Assembly: GCA_021781955.1 (NCBI GenBank)
Contig: JAJXVV010000006.1
Location: 1 to 47,254 of the forward strand
DNA length: 47,254 nt
Reading direction: 5' to 3'
Source of the DNA: a bacterium
GTDB lineage: Bacteria; Patescibacteriota; Minisyncoccia; Phycocordibacterales; UBA2100
Position 1 is the first letter of the stretch, and every line of letters starts with the position of its first letter. Below the pieces are notes generated by a model. That model was not told the DNA's origin. It did no database searches and worked only from the letters and a program-made list of their open reading frames with translations. A program made the position numbers and the translations under genes. Below are positions 19,091 through 33,037 of the stretch, piece by piece.

Positions 19091-20439
19091 TATCGAACGG
19101 TGGCCGCGGCAGAGGTGTTGAAGCTATTCCCGCTTTGCGTCGTGCAGGAGAGCGAGAACGGCAGCTGCTGGCCACTTTGTGCAGTGGCGGGAACGATGAT
19201 TGGCATCGAGCCTTCATTGGCCTGCGCGAGCGTGCTCGTCGAGCCGGTGAGCTGGCAGGGTGATTGCGTGCTCATGCCGACGCTCGTCCATGACACGACG
19301 ACCGAGCGGCCCGCGCTGACGATCGATGGTTGCACCAGAATGAACGCGAGCGGCTGCGTCGTCGCGTACGACGTGCCCGATGTCGTGGTGCCGTACGATG
19401 ACGCGCCGCCGAGAACGTTCGTTATCGACGTTTGGCCGTTCAGCTGGGTCGTCGCGCCGGGCGCCACAGTCGGCGACATCTGTTGCTGCAGCATCGGCGA
19501 AAGCTGCGTTTGTTGCATCGCGGGCGAGTTGTAGCAGTTGGAAGGGAACGCCGTACCGGCTTGTACCGGCTGGACGACCACCGGATTGATGCTCGTCATG
19601 CAGTAGTAATTCTGCGACATGATCTGTCCGGCGCCAACGCCTGTCGGCGTGCCGAGTGACGCGGATTGATTTACCGTCGTCGGTGCTGTAAGACCGGTCG
19701 TTTGCGTACCGCTGTAATTGTAAGCGGTCGGATACGTCCACGGATTTGGCCCGGAATTATTCACGTACCCCGCAGGCAAGAAGTTATTCGACGTGACGTC
19801 AGCGTTGCTATACGCATACGAGATCCCGTTCGCATCTTGGAAGTTCCCGGCGACACTAACCGACGGGCCAGCCACTTTGAGCTTACTCGCGAAATAATTG
19901 ACGATGCCAGCGAACGAACGGCCATTGAATATACCCTGATTATTAGCGGCCTCTTTCGGGAAATATGGTGCTGCCGGTTGATTCGGGTTTTGCTGATACA
20001 GTTGGATGAACTTTGCGGCACCGTTAATGCCGAGAAAATGATTCAAATAGAGTCCGAGCGTCATATCAAGCTGTGCTTGCTGTATAAGCGCTCCGTTGCG
20101 GTACCTCGCGTCGGCGAGCGCTGCAGCAGTCACCTTTGCGGAGACTGTCGGATCAGCTCGCAACGACGGATCGACCGCCCGCCCATACGCGGCCTGGCTC
20201 GCTGGCACCCAATATCTGGCATACCATTGGAACATGCCGTACGGACCGCTCGGAGTGCCTGCCGTTGGATTACCGCCGCTCTCCACGTTCGCGATCTTTG
20301 CTATAACTCCCGAGGGCAGGCGGTACTCCTGTTCCAACTGGCCGAAAACCTGATTGAGACTGGTGTCGGCATAAGCGAACGGCGCGAACGACGCCGTAAC
20401 GAACGACAGGACCGCAAGTGCAGCGACCAAACGTTGCAT
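19090..20439 (-). CDS. Secreted lytic transglycosylase-like (SLT/lysozyme-fold) protein
   Basis: Signal peptide MQRLVAALAVLSFVTASFAPFAYA; VIAKIANVESGGNPTAGTPSGPYGMFQW. Confidence 0.65.
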   Translation of the reverse strand: MQRLVAALAVLSFVTASFAPFAYADTSLNQVFGQLEQEYRLPSGVIAKIANVESGGNPTAGTPSGPYGMFQWYARYWVPASQAAYGRAVDPSLRADPTVSAKVTAAALADARYRNGALIQQAQLDMTLGLYLNHFLGINGAAKFIQLYQQNPNQPAAPYFPKEAANNQGIFNGRSFAGIVNYFASKLKVAGPSVSVAGNFQDANGISYAYSNADVTSNNFLPAGYVNNSGPNPWTYPTAYNYSGTQTTGLTAPTTVNQSASLGTPTGVGAGQIMSQNYYCMTSINPVVVQPVQAGTAFPSNCYNSPAMQQTQLSPMLQQQMSPTVAPGATTQLNGQTSITNVLGGASSYGTTTSGTSYATTQPLAFILVQPSIVSAGRSVVVSWTSVGMSTQSPCQLTGSTSTLAQANEGSMPIIVPATAQSGQQLPFSLSCTTQSGNSFNTSAAATVR

Positions 20440-20499
20440 AGGTACTGTCAGTATACGTCCAAAGGCGGCACACGAGTGTCGGTCGTGTTGAAAACTCCG

Positions 20500-20748
20500 C
20501 TACAGGAGAACGACCGCGCGATCGTTGGCTACCTCGATGACACCGCCTTCGATGTCGACGGTCTTCGTTTCGAGCGTCTCCCTGATGGTGATGGTGCCTT
20601 TTTGCAAGGTCGCGACCAACGCCTCATGATGCGGTAGGATCGTGATTACGCCCGAAGTGGTCGGTATCGTCGCGGAGAGCGCTGCGCCGTCGAAGCGCGT
20701 CTCCCCCACCGACGCGACAACGAGGTGGAACGTGCCGGTCGAGGACAT
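20500..20748 (-). CDS. atpC: ATP synthase epsilon subunit, beta-sandwich domain only
   Basis: 82 aa MSSTGTFHLVVASVGETRFDGAALSATIPTTSGVITILPHHEALVATL...; immediately downstream of atpD. Confidence 0.88.
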   Translation of the reverse strand: MSSTGTFHLVVASVGETRFDGAALSATIPTTSGVITILPHHEALVATLQKGTITIRETLETKTVDIEGGVIEVANDRAVVLL

Positions 20749-20749
20749 A

Positions 20750-22244
<1,495 letters not shown>

Positions 22245-22248
<4 letters not shown>

Positions 22249-22844
22249 ATGAATTCTGTACCCAATATCTCACGCGCTTTTTCCATCGCTTTGCCCCGAT
22301 GATCGACCTTGCTCTTTTCCTCGGTCGTCGACTGGCCGCCCGTTTTGCCCATGTCATCGTAAAAGAAAACGGGATCGTAGCCGAAACCGCCGGTCCCGTG
22401 CGGCTCGCGCATGATGCGGCCGCGCGCGGCCCCTTCGCACGTGCGCGATGTTCCCGTGCGCGGGTCGTACAGCGCGACGACTGCGACGAATTGCGCGCCG
22501 CGCTCGCCGTCCGGCACGTTCTCCAGCGCCGCAAGGAGCTTGTGGTATCGATCAGCGTCAGTGCCTGGCGCATAGCGTGCCGTGTTGATCCCGGGAGCGC
22601 CGCCGAGCGCATCCACCTCGAGCCCGGAGTCGTCGGCGAGCGTGAGCATGGCGGCACGCTCGCCATACGCCTTGGCCTTCAGTACGGCGTTCTCCTCGAA
22701 CGTTCTCCCCGTCTCTTCCGGTTCGAACCCTTCGAGCGCCGGCACGTCATTCACGCTCACGAGCTCGAACGGAGCACCATGCAACGCATGCTCGATCTCG
22801 ACGAGCTTGCCCTTATTTCGAGTAGCGATGAGGAGCGGCCGCAT
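22245..22844 (-). CDS. rdgB: XTP/dITP diphosphatase (RdgB/HAM1)
   Basis: LLIATRNKGKLVEIEHAL, TFEENAVLKAKAYG, LADDSGLEVDALGGAPGINTARYAP, GFGYDPVFF. Confidence 0.95.
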
Positions 22845-22848
22845 AGTT

Positions 22849-23190
22849 TCAGTCGTCACGCCGCAAATTTTCCTCAAAGGCTCTTGAAAACGCGCTGATC
22901 GCACTTTCCGGGTCCTCGACCTGTTGCTTGCGGATATACGACCCGACGTGATGCACAAGGGTCGACTCGATGAGCCTGGACGGAACATCCGGACTGGTGT
23001 CGGTAAGGAGCGAGCGGACCATAGTGCCGAGAGCTTCAGTGTGTCGTTCCTCGCGTAAATCCGGGATCTGTCCCACCAAATACTTGATAGCGTTTGCCGC
23101 CGCGCCCTCAATTCCGCGACGCTCGGACGCGATCTCTCTTCCTCGTCGCAACATCGCATCGAACGGTCCTTCCATGCTGCCCATACTCAT
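22849..23190 (-). CDS. Hypothetical 113-aa protein within the atp operon
   Basis: MSMGSMEGPFDAMLRRGREIASERRGIEG...; ATG overlaps atpG stop (ATGA); 4 nt before rdgB. Confidence 0.7.
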   Translation of the reverse strand: MSMGSMEGPFDAMLRRGREIASERRGIEGAAANAIKYLVGQIPDLREERHTEALGTMVRSLLTDTSPDVPSRLIESTLVHHVGSYIRKQQVEDPESAISAFSRAFEENLRRDD

Positions 23191-24137
23191 CTCATCGCCT
23201 CGATGCCGGAGGTGATCTCCGAGACTTCGCGCGTGATGGCGGCTTGGCGGACTTTGTTGAACGTGCGCGTGAGCCCTTGCGCCATTTCTTTCGCTTTGTC
23301 GGTCGCGCTCTTCATCGCGACCATGCGCGCGCTGTGCTCCGAGGCCTTCGCTTCGAGAAGGGCGTGGAAGACGGCGATGTTGAGGAGTTTCGGCAAAAGT
23401 GCGGCGAGCACGGAATTCGCATCGGGTTCGATGGTGTAGGTTGCGGGAGACGCTTGACGCTCCGCCGTCTCGAGCGGGACATACTTGCCGCGCACGGGCC
23501 GGATATTCTCTACGATGGCACGCATCATGTCCGGCTTGATGGGGACGATCTGACGGAGAGTCGGCTGCTGTTCGAAAGTCGAGATGAAATTCTGATACGC
23601 GACGTAGACCGTGTCTACCTCCCCTGCGGCGTGCCACGCAAGCACGTTGTCGGTCACCTTGCGAATGTATTCTTCGGACACGCCGTCGCTCACGTTCTCG
23701 TACCGTGCCCGAACCTCATAGCCGCGATTCGCGAAATACTCCGCACCGCGCCTCCCGATGCCGACGAACATGACCTCGCTTTTTCTCCACCCGCGCTCAT
23801 GCGTCTCGCGCTCCACGAGCCGGATCACTCCGCTGTTGAGGGCGCCTGCCAGCCCTTTATCGCTCGTCACCACGATCACGCAGGTTTTCGGCGTCGACGG
23901 ATCGCCCTTAGGATCCCTGAAAGACATTTCTTGCATGAGCGGGTGATGCGGCGCGTACACCGTGCCGGACAAACGCTCCAAAATGGATAATCCGGCGGCC
24001 GCATACGCGCGACCGGAAAGCGCGCGCTCTTGGCTCTTGCGCATCTTGACGGCAGAGACCGCCTCCATGGCATGCGTGACCGTTCCCGTCTTTTGATACG
24101 AGAGTATCTTGAGCTTGATGTTCTTCAAGCTCGCCAT
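23187..24137 (-). CDS. atpG: F1Fo ATP synthase subunit gamma
   Basis: MASLKNIKLKILSYQKTGTVTHAMEAVSAVKMRKSQ; VVTSDKGLAGALNSGV. Confidence 0.95.
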   Translation of the reverse strand: MASLKNIKLKILSYQKTGTVTHAMEAVSAVKMRKSQERALSGRAYAAAGLSILERLSGTVYAPHHPLMQEMSFRDPKGDPSTPKTCVIVVTSDKGLAGALNSGVIRLVERETHERGWRKSEVMFVGIGRRGAEYFANRGYEVRARYENVSDGVSEEYIRKVTDNVLAWHAAGEVDTVYVAYQNFISTFEQQPTLRQIVPIKPDMMRAIVENIRPVRGKYVPLETAERQASPATYTIEPDANSVLAALLPKLLNIAVFHALLEAKASEHSARMVAMKSATDKAKEMAQGLTRTFNKVRQAAITREVSEITSGIEAMR

Positions 24138-24140
24138 ACA

Positions 24141-25712
24141 TTATTCCGACTCAACGAATAATTCCTTGTGCGCCGAACGGAACTCCTCGATCGCCTTGTT
24201 GAGCTCTCGCTTCGTGTCATCCGAAAGCATGCCGGACTTTTTGATCTCGGCGAGCGTCTTTGAGTACTGTCCGTCGAAGAATTCCGTGAGGAGCTGTTCC
24301 GTTCGTCGCACGTCCGCAATAGAAACTTCGCTGAAAAGCTTGTATCCTGCGGCGTAGAGAACGGCGGCCTGCATCTCGAGCGGGATAGGCGCGCCATTCT
24401 TTTGTTTCAAGAGTTCGACCATGCGCTGGCCGGAAGCGATCTGATCGGCCGTCGCTTTGTCGAGGTCTTGTGCGAATTGCATGAACGCCTCGAGGTCGCG
24501 GAATTGCGCGAGCTGGAGCTTGAGACCGCCCGCGACCGATTTCATCGCCTTGGTCTGTGCCGATGAGCCGACGCGCGACACCGAGATGCCGACGTCGATC
24601 GCGGGCCGCACGCCCTTGTTGAAGAGCTCCGTGATGAGGAATATCTGGCCGTCGGTGATGGAGATGACATTGGTCGGGATGTATCCCGAGACGTCGCCGT
24701 CCTGCGTCTCGATAATGGGAAGCGCGGTGATGGAGCCGCCTCCCTTCTCATCGCCCAGGCGGCACGCGCGCTCAAGCAAACGCGAATGCAGGTAGAAAAT
24801 GTCGCCCGGGTACGCTTCACGGCCCGGCGGACGGCGCAGCAAGAGAGAAAGCTCGCGATACGCGACGGCTTGCTTCGAGAGATCGTCGTAGACGATGAGC
24901 ACGTCCTTGCCCTGATCCATGAAGTACTCGCCGATGGCAACGCCTGAGAACGGCGCGAGGTACTGGAGCGCCGCAGGCGCGGATGCCGGCGCGTCGACGA
25001 CGATCGTGTATTCGAGCGCCCGCTCGCGGCGCAACTGCTCGACAATGCGAGCCGTTTTGCTTTCCTTTTGGCCGATCGCCACGTAGATGCAAACGGGGCG
25101 CTTGGCGGCGGGCTCGTTGCGCTGATTGATGATCGTGTCGATCGCGACGGTCGTCTTGCCCGTGCCACGGTCGCCGATGATGAGCTCGCGCTGACCGCGC
25201 CCGATCGGGATCATCGCATCGATGGATTTCACGCCGGTCGCGAGCGGTACGGTGACGGATTTTCGGTCGATCACGCCCGATGCTTGGCGCTCCACCGGCA
25301 TGAGCGTCGTCTTCTTGAACGGTCCCTTGCCGTCGAGCGGCTCGCCGAGCGCGTTGACCACACGACCGAGCAGCTCTTCGCCGGAGGGCACCGAAAGGAT
25401 GCGGCCGGTCGATTTCACCGTCATACCTTCGACCACGCGGGCCGTGTCGCCAAGTATGGTCGCGCGCACTCCGTCCTCTTCGAGGTTCAAAATGAGACCG
25501 AACAGCTCCTGGTGCTCCTTGAGCGTCTGGGCAAGCTTTTGACCCTTTCCTTCTTCGAACACGATGATCTCGCTCATCACTGCCTTCGAGAGGCCGTCGA
25601 TGGCGACGACGCCATCGCCAACCGAGACGACGCGCCCCACGTGCGCGCTCTCGTGCGTCGGGGTGAACTTCTCGATCTCTTTGACTATCTTTTGTACTGT
25701 CGCAGTATCCAT
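24141..25712 (-). CDS. atpA: F1Fo ATP synthase subunit alpha
   Basis: GRGQRELIIGDRGTGKTTVAIDTIINQ; ISVSRVGSSAQTKAMK. Confidence 0.97.
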   Translation of the reverse strand: MDTATVQKIVKEIEKFTPTHESAHVGRVVSVGDGVVAIDGLSKAVMSEIIVFEEGKGQKLAQTLKEHQELFGLILNLEEDGVRATILGDTARVVEGMTVKSTGRILSVPSGEELLGRVVNALGEPLDGKGPFKKTTLMPVERQASGVIDRKSVTVPLATGVKSIDAMIPIGRGQRELIIGDRGTGKTTVAIDTIINQRNEPAAKRPVCIYVAIGQKESKTARIVEQLRRERALEYTIVVDAPASAPAALQYLAPFSGVAIGEYFMDQGKDVLIVYDDLSKQAVAYRELSLLLRRPPGREAYPGDIFYLHSRLLERACRLGDEKGGGSITALPIIETQDGDVSGYIPTNVISITDGQIFLITELFNKGVRPAIDVGISVSRVGSSAQTKAMKSVAGGLKLQLAQFRDLEAFMQFAQDLDKATADQIASGQRMVELLKQKNGAPIPLEMQAAVLYAAGYKLFSEVSIADVRRTEQLLTEFFDGQYSKTLAEIKKSGMLSDDTKRELNKAIEEFRSAHKELFVESE

Positions 25713-25738
25713 ATCTTACGTGTGATGAGCGTGTCGAA

Positions 25739-26128
25739 CTAGGCGCGCGTGGCCCGATTATACATCTCTGATAAATATTTCTTATAACTGCCGTCGACGA
25801 GCCGCTCGCGGCCCTCGAGCCTCCAACCGCCGATGAGCGAATCGTCTATGGCGACCGTGACATCGGAAGGCTTCACGCCCATATCCTCCAGAATCGCATG
25901 CGCCGCATGCTTCGCGGTGCGCTCATCGCGTTCGCGTGCGATGAGCAAGGTAACGCCGTTGCGCTGCCGGTCACGCGTCGCGATGCGCTCGAAAGCGCGC
26001 GCGATCCTCGACGTGAGGGCGAGGCGGCCGTGCGCCTCAAGACTCTCTTTGAGGGACTCGACGGCGTCTTTGGGCGCCGCGCCCTTCTGTATCACGTCCC
26101 ACAAAGCCTGTGCGTAATCAGTTTCCAT
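25739..26128 (-). CDS. atpH: F1Fo ATP synthase subunit delta
   Basis: Position between atpF and atpA; C-terminal 'VTVAIDDSLIGGWRLEGRERLVDGSYKKYL'. Confidence 0.85.
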   Translation of the reverse strand: METDYAQALWDVIQKGAAPKDAVESLKESLEAHGRLALTSRIARAFERIATRDRQRNGVTLLIARERDERTAKHAAHAILEDMGVKPSDVTVAIDDSLIGGWRLEGRERLVDGSYKKYLSEMYNRATRA

Positions 26129-26131
26129 AGG

Positions 26132-26581
26132 TTACGCGTTCTTCTCTCGAAGAATCTTCTCCGCAGCGAGCATCGCTGCACGCGCGATCTCGTGTTCGGA
26201 TTCCTTGAGCGCCAGGCGTTTTGCCTCCTCGGCGCGAGCGGCAGCGTCTTCGAGCACGCCCTGCGCGCGAGCTTCGGCCTGCTTCACGATATCTGCCCCC
26301 GCACCATCCGCTCGCGTACGCGCTTCAGCGAGAAGATCCTCGGCCTCCCGAGCCGCCTTGCCGACTACCTCCTTCCCTTCCGCTTGCGCTTCAGCGAGCC
26401 TGCGCTGCGCGGCATCGGCGGTACGCACGCCTTCGGCTATCTTCTCGCGACGCTCATCAATGAGCCGCAATACCGGCCCATACAAGAAGTACGTAAGTGT
26501 CGCGAGCAGCAGCCCGAAATTGACCGCTTGGATGAGGAGCAGCCGCCAGTCGATGCCGAATGTTGCGAATAGTTGACCCAT
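26132..26581 (-). CDS. atpF: F1Fo ATP synthase subunit b
   Basis: MGQLFATFGIDWRLLLIQAVNFGLLLATLTYFLYGPVLRLIDERREKI plus charged coiled coil. Confidence 0.93.
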   Translation of the reverse strand: MGQLFATFGIDWRLLLIQAVNFGLLLATLTYFLYGPVLRLIDERREKIAEGVRTADAAQRRLAEAQAEGKEVVGKAAREAEDLLAEARTRADGAGADIVKQAEARAQGVLEDAAARAEEAKRLALKESEHEIARAAMLAAEKILREKNA

Positions 26582-26714
26582 GATCGGGAGATTAAAACGC
26601 TTGTAGGCGAGCGCGATCCGCGGCGCACGAGGCACAGGCCGCGTTTCGTACCGAACCGCACGACGAGCGGCATGTGCCGACGTGCAACGATGGAGCGTGC
26701 CGCATACGAGCGTC

Positions 26715-26942
26715 TTAAACGAACTTGATGATGAAGGAGACGACTAGTGCCAAGATGCCGAGCGCTTCGGTGAACACGATGGCCAAGATCATGTTGGAAA
26801 CGATCTTGCCTGAGGCGTCCGGGTTGCGGCCGATCGCGTCCATGGCGCGGCCGCCGATGAGACCGATGCCGATGCTCGGGCCCAAGACGCCCAAGCCTGC
26901 GGCGAGCGCCATGCCGATCAATTTTGCCGATTCAACGTCCAT
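26715..26942 (-). CDS. atpE: F1Fo ATP synthase subunit c
   Basis: GPSIGIGLIGGRAMDAIGRNPDASGKI...VFTEALGIL; lacks the Na+-type Q...ES/T signature, so probably H+-type. Confidence 0.95.
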   Translation of the reverse strand: MDVESAKLIGMALAAGLGVLGPSIGIGLIGGRAMDAIGRNPDASGKIVSNMILAIVFTEALGILALVVSFIIKFV

Positions 26943-27031
26943 AGTAATAATCTTTTAAAAGCGATGAATAATATGGCGGCATTCTAGCACGCCAAAGCGC
27001 ACTTTCAACACGCGCGCCCGCTCAAGGGCAG

Positions 27032-27793
27032 CTAATGCGCCGCGTACGGATCAGTGACGGCGAGCTTGAGGAAAAAGAGCGTGAGCATCGAGAAGACGAC
27101 CGCTTGGATGAAACCGACGAACATCTCGAAGCCGATCGCGACCGACGGCAGCATATACGGCACGAAGTAGGTTATGACTGCGACGAGCACTTCGCCCGCG
27201 AAGATGTTGCCGAAGAGGCGGAACGAGAACGAAATGAGACGCGAGACCTCGCTGACGAGCTCGATCAATCCCACGATGAAATTGAGCAGCCGCTCGCCGA
27301 TGCTATGCCCGCGGAAGTTGATGAATTTGCTCACGTAGCGGAAAAAACCGAGCGTCGCCACGCCCGCGAGCTCGATCGTAATAACGGAGATGAGCGTGAG
27401 CGAGAGCGTCATGTTGAGATCAGTGTTGACGCTGCGAAGGAGCGGTACGAACGCGCCATTCTCGTAGAAGCCGATCGAGCCGATGCCCGGGAAAAACTCG
27501 ATGCTATTGGCGGCGAACACGAACAGGAATATCGTGATGAGGAGCGGGAAAAATCGCCGCGCGAGCTCGCGGCTCTCGAACGTCTCGGCGGCGAAGTCGT
27601 AGGCGTATTCGAAAAGCGCCTCAAGCAAAAGCTGGAAACGACTCGGAGCCATCGAAAGCTTCCGGTAAATGACCGCGGCCATGATGATGAGCATCGCCAT
27701 CACGACCCAGCTCGTCACGAGCGAATTGGTGATGGGCAGACCCCAGAGCTGTCCGAGGTGCGCAGGCGCAAGCTCGACCGTAACGCTATGCAT
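27032..27793 (-). CDS. atpB: F1Fo ATP synthase subunit a
   Basis: SFSFRLFGNIFAGEVLVAVITYF; first gene of the operon. Confidence 0.95.
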   Translation of the reverse strand: MHSVTVELAPAHLGQLWGLPITNSLVTSWVVMAMLIIMAAVIYRKLSMAPSRFQLLLEALFEYAYDFAAETFESRELARRFFPLLITIFLFVFAANSIEFFPGIGSIGFYENGAFVPLLRSVNTDLNMTLSLTLISVITIELAGVATLGFFRYVSKFINFRGHSIGERLLNFIVGLIELVSEVSRLISFSFRLFGNIFAGEVLVAVITYFVPYMLPSVAIGFEMFVGFIQAVVFSMLTLFFLKLAVTDPYAAH

Positions 27794-27870
27794 AGTGCCG
27801 CGATTGTAGCATACATGCGCGCATTAGCACTTCGACCGAGGATATCGGGATTCGTAAATCGCGCTATGGA

Positions 27871-28740
27871 CTATGGGAGCCGGTGGCCTATGAATTCGTT
27901 CACCTCTCGCGCGACGATGCGCTCCCCTCCTTTGAACCCATGGCCGACCTTGGGCACGACGACGACGCGATGCCGCGACCGGATGTTCGCGTCGAACCAC
28001 TGCGCGATCTCTTTTGCGGCGCGGTCGGCATACTCGTCCTTCTCCGCCCACAACACGAGCACCGGTATCTTGAGGGAGCGGAGCGCAACGGGTTTTTGTG
28101 CCTGCCGCCCATACGGGAAAACATTCTCGGGCGTATGCGGCGTGTAGAGCGAAACGAGCCGCTGCGCATCCAACACTTCGTACCACAGCGAACGCGAGAC
28201 GAGCTCGTGCGGTGTGCGTTGCGCCACGAGTGCTCGTGCGCGTTTCGTCATCTGCTCGAACTTCTTCTTCCCCTGGCGGAACAGCTCCGCCTCGTAATCG
28301 CTGATCGGCGCGAAGAGGATGATACCTTTTACGCCCTTTCCTTTTTTATATCCCCAATACACCGATTTCTGGCAACCCGTCGAGTGCCCTGCAAGGAACA
28401 CGTCTCTCACACCTTGCCGCCACGCGAAGTTGACCGCGCCTTGGATGTCGTCGAGCGAATCGGTGAAGATCTCGTGCGCCGCGCCACCGCGTTCTTTCTC
28501 CGAATCCTTGCGGCGCAGCACCGTAACCATCTCAAAGCCGCGATTGTTGAACGAAAGCACCGCGGTGTCTTTGCTCACAATGCCGTCGAGCACGCGTGCC
28601 ATGCTAAAGGCGGAGCCGCCGAGCCCGTGCACGAAGATGACGACCCGCTTTACTTTCTTGGGGCCGAACCACAACGCGCGCATCGTGTACCCTTTTGGCG
28701 TCTCGAACTCGAACGCAAAACAAGGTCGCATATTTTTCAT
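27871..28740 (-). CDS. Alpha/beta hydrolase
   Basis: FVHGLGGSAFSM, FLAGHSTGCQKSVYW, VLVLWAEKDEY, KVGHGFKG. Confidence 0.85.
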   Translation of the reverse strand: MKNMRPCFAFEFETPKGYTMRALWFGPKKVKRVVIFVHGLGGSAFSMARVLDGIVSKDTAVLSFNNRGFEMVTVLRRKDSEKERGGAAHEIFTDSLDDIQGAVNFAWRQGVRDVFLAGHSTGCQKSVYWGYKKGKGVKGIILFAPISDYEAELFRQGKKKFEQMTKRARALVAQRTPHELVSRSLWYEVLDAQRLVSLYTPHTPENVFPYGRQAQKPVALRSLKIPVLVLWAEKDEYADRAAKEIAQWFDANIRSRHRVVVVPKVGHGFKGGERIVAREVNEFIGHRLP

Positions 28741-29315
28741 ACCGTACTTCCTACCATCTCATCGAGCAGGCGTCGAGTGAGCGCGCGGGGCAGGCCGGCG
28801 ACGCACGCCACTTCCCCATCGACCCTTTCGATCCACGGCTTGAACAGCTCGTGTTGGATGCAAAATCCCCCGGCGCACCCGAAGACGCAGCCGTCGGCGA
28901 TGACTTGCGCGATCGCTTCGTCGGACATCGGACGGAAATGCACGACTGCCTGTTCGACGCCCTCGCGCGATCGCCCAGTGCGCGTGTTCGTTATGACGAC
29001 GGCACCGACCGCGTTCACCGGTGCGGTCGAATAACTCCGCACATACCGTTCGGCCTCCCCTGCATCGCGCGGCTTGCCGCGCACCTCGCCGCGCCACACA
29101 GCGACCGTGTCGGAGGTAATGAGCAGCGCCTCGCCTTCTATCTTCGATAAAAGCGTGCCGGCCTTCTCGCGCGCGAGACGAAGCGTGAGCGCCTCCGGCA
29201 TTTCCCCTTCGACAGCGCTCTCGTCGATGTCGGCAGACATCACTTCGACCGCATAGCCCATGTCTTCGAGCATTTTTTTGCGCCAAGGGGAACGCGAACC
29301 GAGAACGATACGCAT
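28737..29315 (-). CDS. maf: Maf family nucleoside triphosphate pyrophosphatase
   Basis: MRIVLGSRSPWRKKML; LLITSDTVAV. Confidence 0.93.
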   Translation of the reverse strand: MRIVLGSRSPWRKKMLEDMGYAVEVMSADIDESAVEGEMPEALTLRLAREKAGTLLSKIEGEALLITSDTVAVWRGEVRGKPRDAGEAERYVRSYSTAPVNAVGAVVITNTRTGRSREGVEQAVVHFRPMSDEAIAQVIADGCVFGCAGGFCIQHELFKPWIERVDGEVACVAGLPRALTRRLLDEMVGSTV

Positions 29316-29318
29316 GGA

Positions 29319-31609
<2,291 letters not shown>

Positions 31610-31637
31610 GGCACAAGTATACCCGACCGCGGGCGCG

Positions 31638-32711
31638 TCACCCGCCGATGAACAAATGATCGTAGTGGATGACGGGGCGGGCGCGCTTCACGCCCTTGAG
31701 CTCGCGCGCTCGCGCGGCGCTATACTGCGCGACGCCGAAACCGAGCGGTCTTTTGTCTGCACCAAGCACCTCGATGATATCCCCTTTCTCGAACTGGCCG
31801 ACGACGCCGACGACGCCGATCGGCAGCACGCTCATGACGCGCTCGTTGGAGCGCAGGAGCGCTTCCGCGCCGGCGTTGACGATGATCGCGCCTTTGGAAA
31901 GCCCTTCCGAATAGGCGAGGCGGCGTTTGTGCGCCGACGACCGCCGCTCCGGCACGAAGCGCGTACCCGTTCCCTTCCCTTCCAAGATGTCGCGCAGCAC
32001 CCGCGCGCGCGTGCCGCGCGCGAGGTGCACCGCGATGCCCTGCGTCATGAGTTTCTTGGCGACGGCGAATTTCGTCAGCATGCCGCCGCGGCCGAACGCG
32101 GTCTTCGAGGGCGCGACATGCTTTTGCCGCGACGCGAGCTCCGCCAGCGTTACTTCGGGCACCACCTCGGCGCGCGGGTCGCGCGGGTCGCCCGCGAGCA
32201 ATCCCTCCACGCTCGTGAAGATAATGACCGCATCGGCATCGATTTGCGAAGCGACGAGCCCCGCCAGCTCGTCATTGTCGGTAAAGAGCAGCTCGGTCGT
32301 CGCGACCACGTCGTTCTCGTTGACGACCGGTACGACGCCGCTTGCGAGCAACTGCTCGAAACAGGTGCGCATGTTGAGATAGTGACGCTTATCGCGGAAA
32401 TCCTCCTTGGTAGCGAGCACCTGCGCGCACAGCTCTCCGTGCGCTGCGAAAGCCTCGGCATACGCGCCCATTAAACGCACCTGTCCGACTGCGGCGAGCA
32501 CCTGCTTGTTCTCGGTTGCGCGCGGGTGCGCGGGCCGTAGCGAGCTGCGGCCCGCGCCCACGGCACCCGAGCTCACGAGCACGACCTCGACGCCGCTCGA
32601 TCGCGCCTCAGCTATTTGCGCGACGAGACCTTTGAGCACGCGCAGATCCAGCTCGCCCTTTCCGGTCGAGAGCACCTGCGTGCCCACTTTGACGACGACA
32701 CGCTCGTACAT
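31638..32711 (-). CDS. proB: Glutamate 5-kinase with C-terminal PUA domain
   Basis: VVVKVGTQVLSTGKG, VLVSSGAVGAG, VVNENDVVATTELLFTDNDELAGLVA, GRGGMLTK. Confidence 0.92.
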   Translation of the reverse strand: MYERVVVKVGTQVLSTGKGELDLRVLKGLVAQIAEARSSGVEVVLVSSGAVGAGRSSLRPAHPRATENKQVLAAVGQVRLMGAYAEAFAAHGELCAQVLATKEDFRDKRHYLNMRTCFEQLLASGVVPVVNENDVVATTELLFTDNDELAGLVASQIDADAVIIFTSVEGLLAGDPRDPRAEVVPEVTLAELASRQKHVAPSKTAFGRGGMLTKFAVAKKLMTQGIAVHLARGTRARVLRDILEGKGTGTRFVPERRSSAHKRRLAYSEGLSKGAIIVNAGAEALLRSNERVMSVLPIGVVGVVGQFEKGDIIEVLGADKRPLGFGVAQYSAARARELKGVKRARPVIHYDHLFIGG

Positions 32712-32900
32712 GAGCCGTACGATACGGCACTTTCTCGTTTCGCGCGAGCACGAAGCGCCGTGGCGCGCGGGGCGTCCCAGGACGGTCTTAAATATAAAGG
32801 TGGCTTCCTAAAAAATAAGACGGGATACTCAATGGAACACCTAAACTAACTAGCCTTTTCAAGCTATCTGAGGAATTTGTCGTTAATAAATCCCTTCTTG

Positions 32901-32972
32901 TGACCCTACGGGGAATCGAACCCCGGTTTCGATCGTGAGAGGATCGCGTCCTAGCCGCTAGACGATAGGGCC
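32901..32972 (-). tRNA. tRNA-Glu (CTC)
   Basis: GGCCCTATCGTCTAGCGGCTAGGACGCGATCCTCTCACGATCGAAACCGGGGTTCGATTCCCCGTAGGGTCA; anticodon stem CGATC/GATCG, loop CTCTCAC; no encoded CCA. Confidence 0.95.
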
Positions 32973-33037
32973 TCTACTTCGCATTACTGCGACGAGTAGC
33001 GGCATTTTAGCGTATTTCCTGGCCTCACGCGAGCCGC

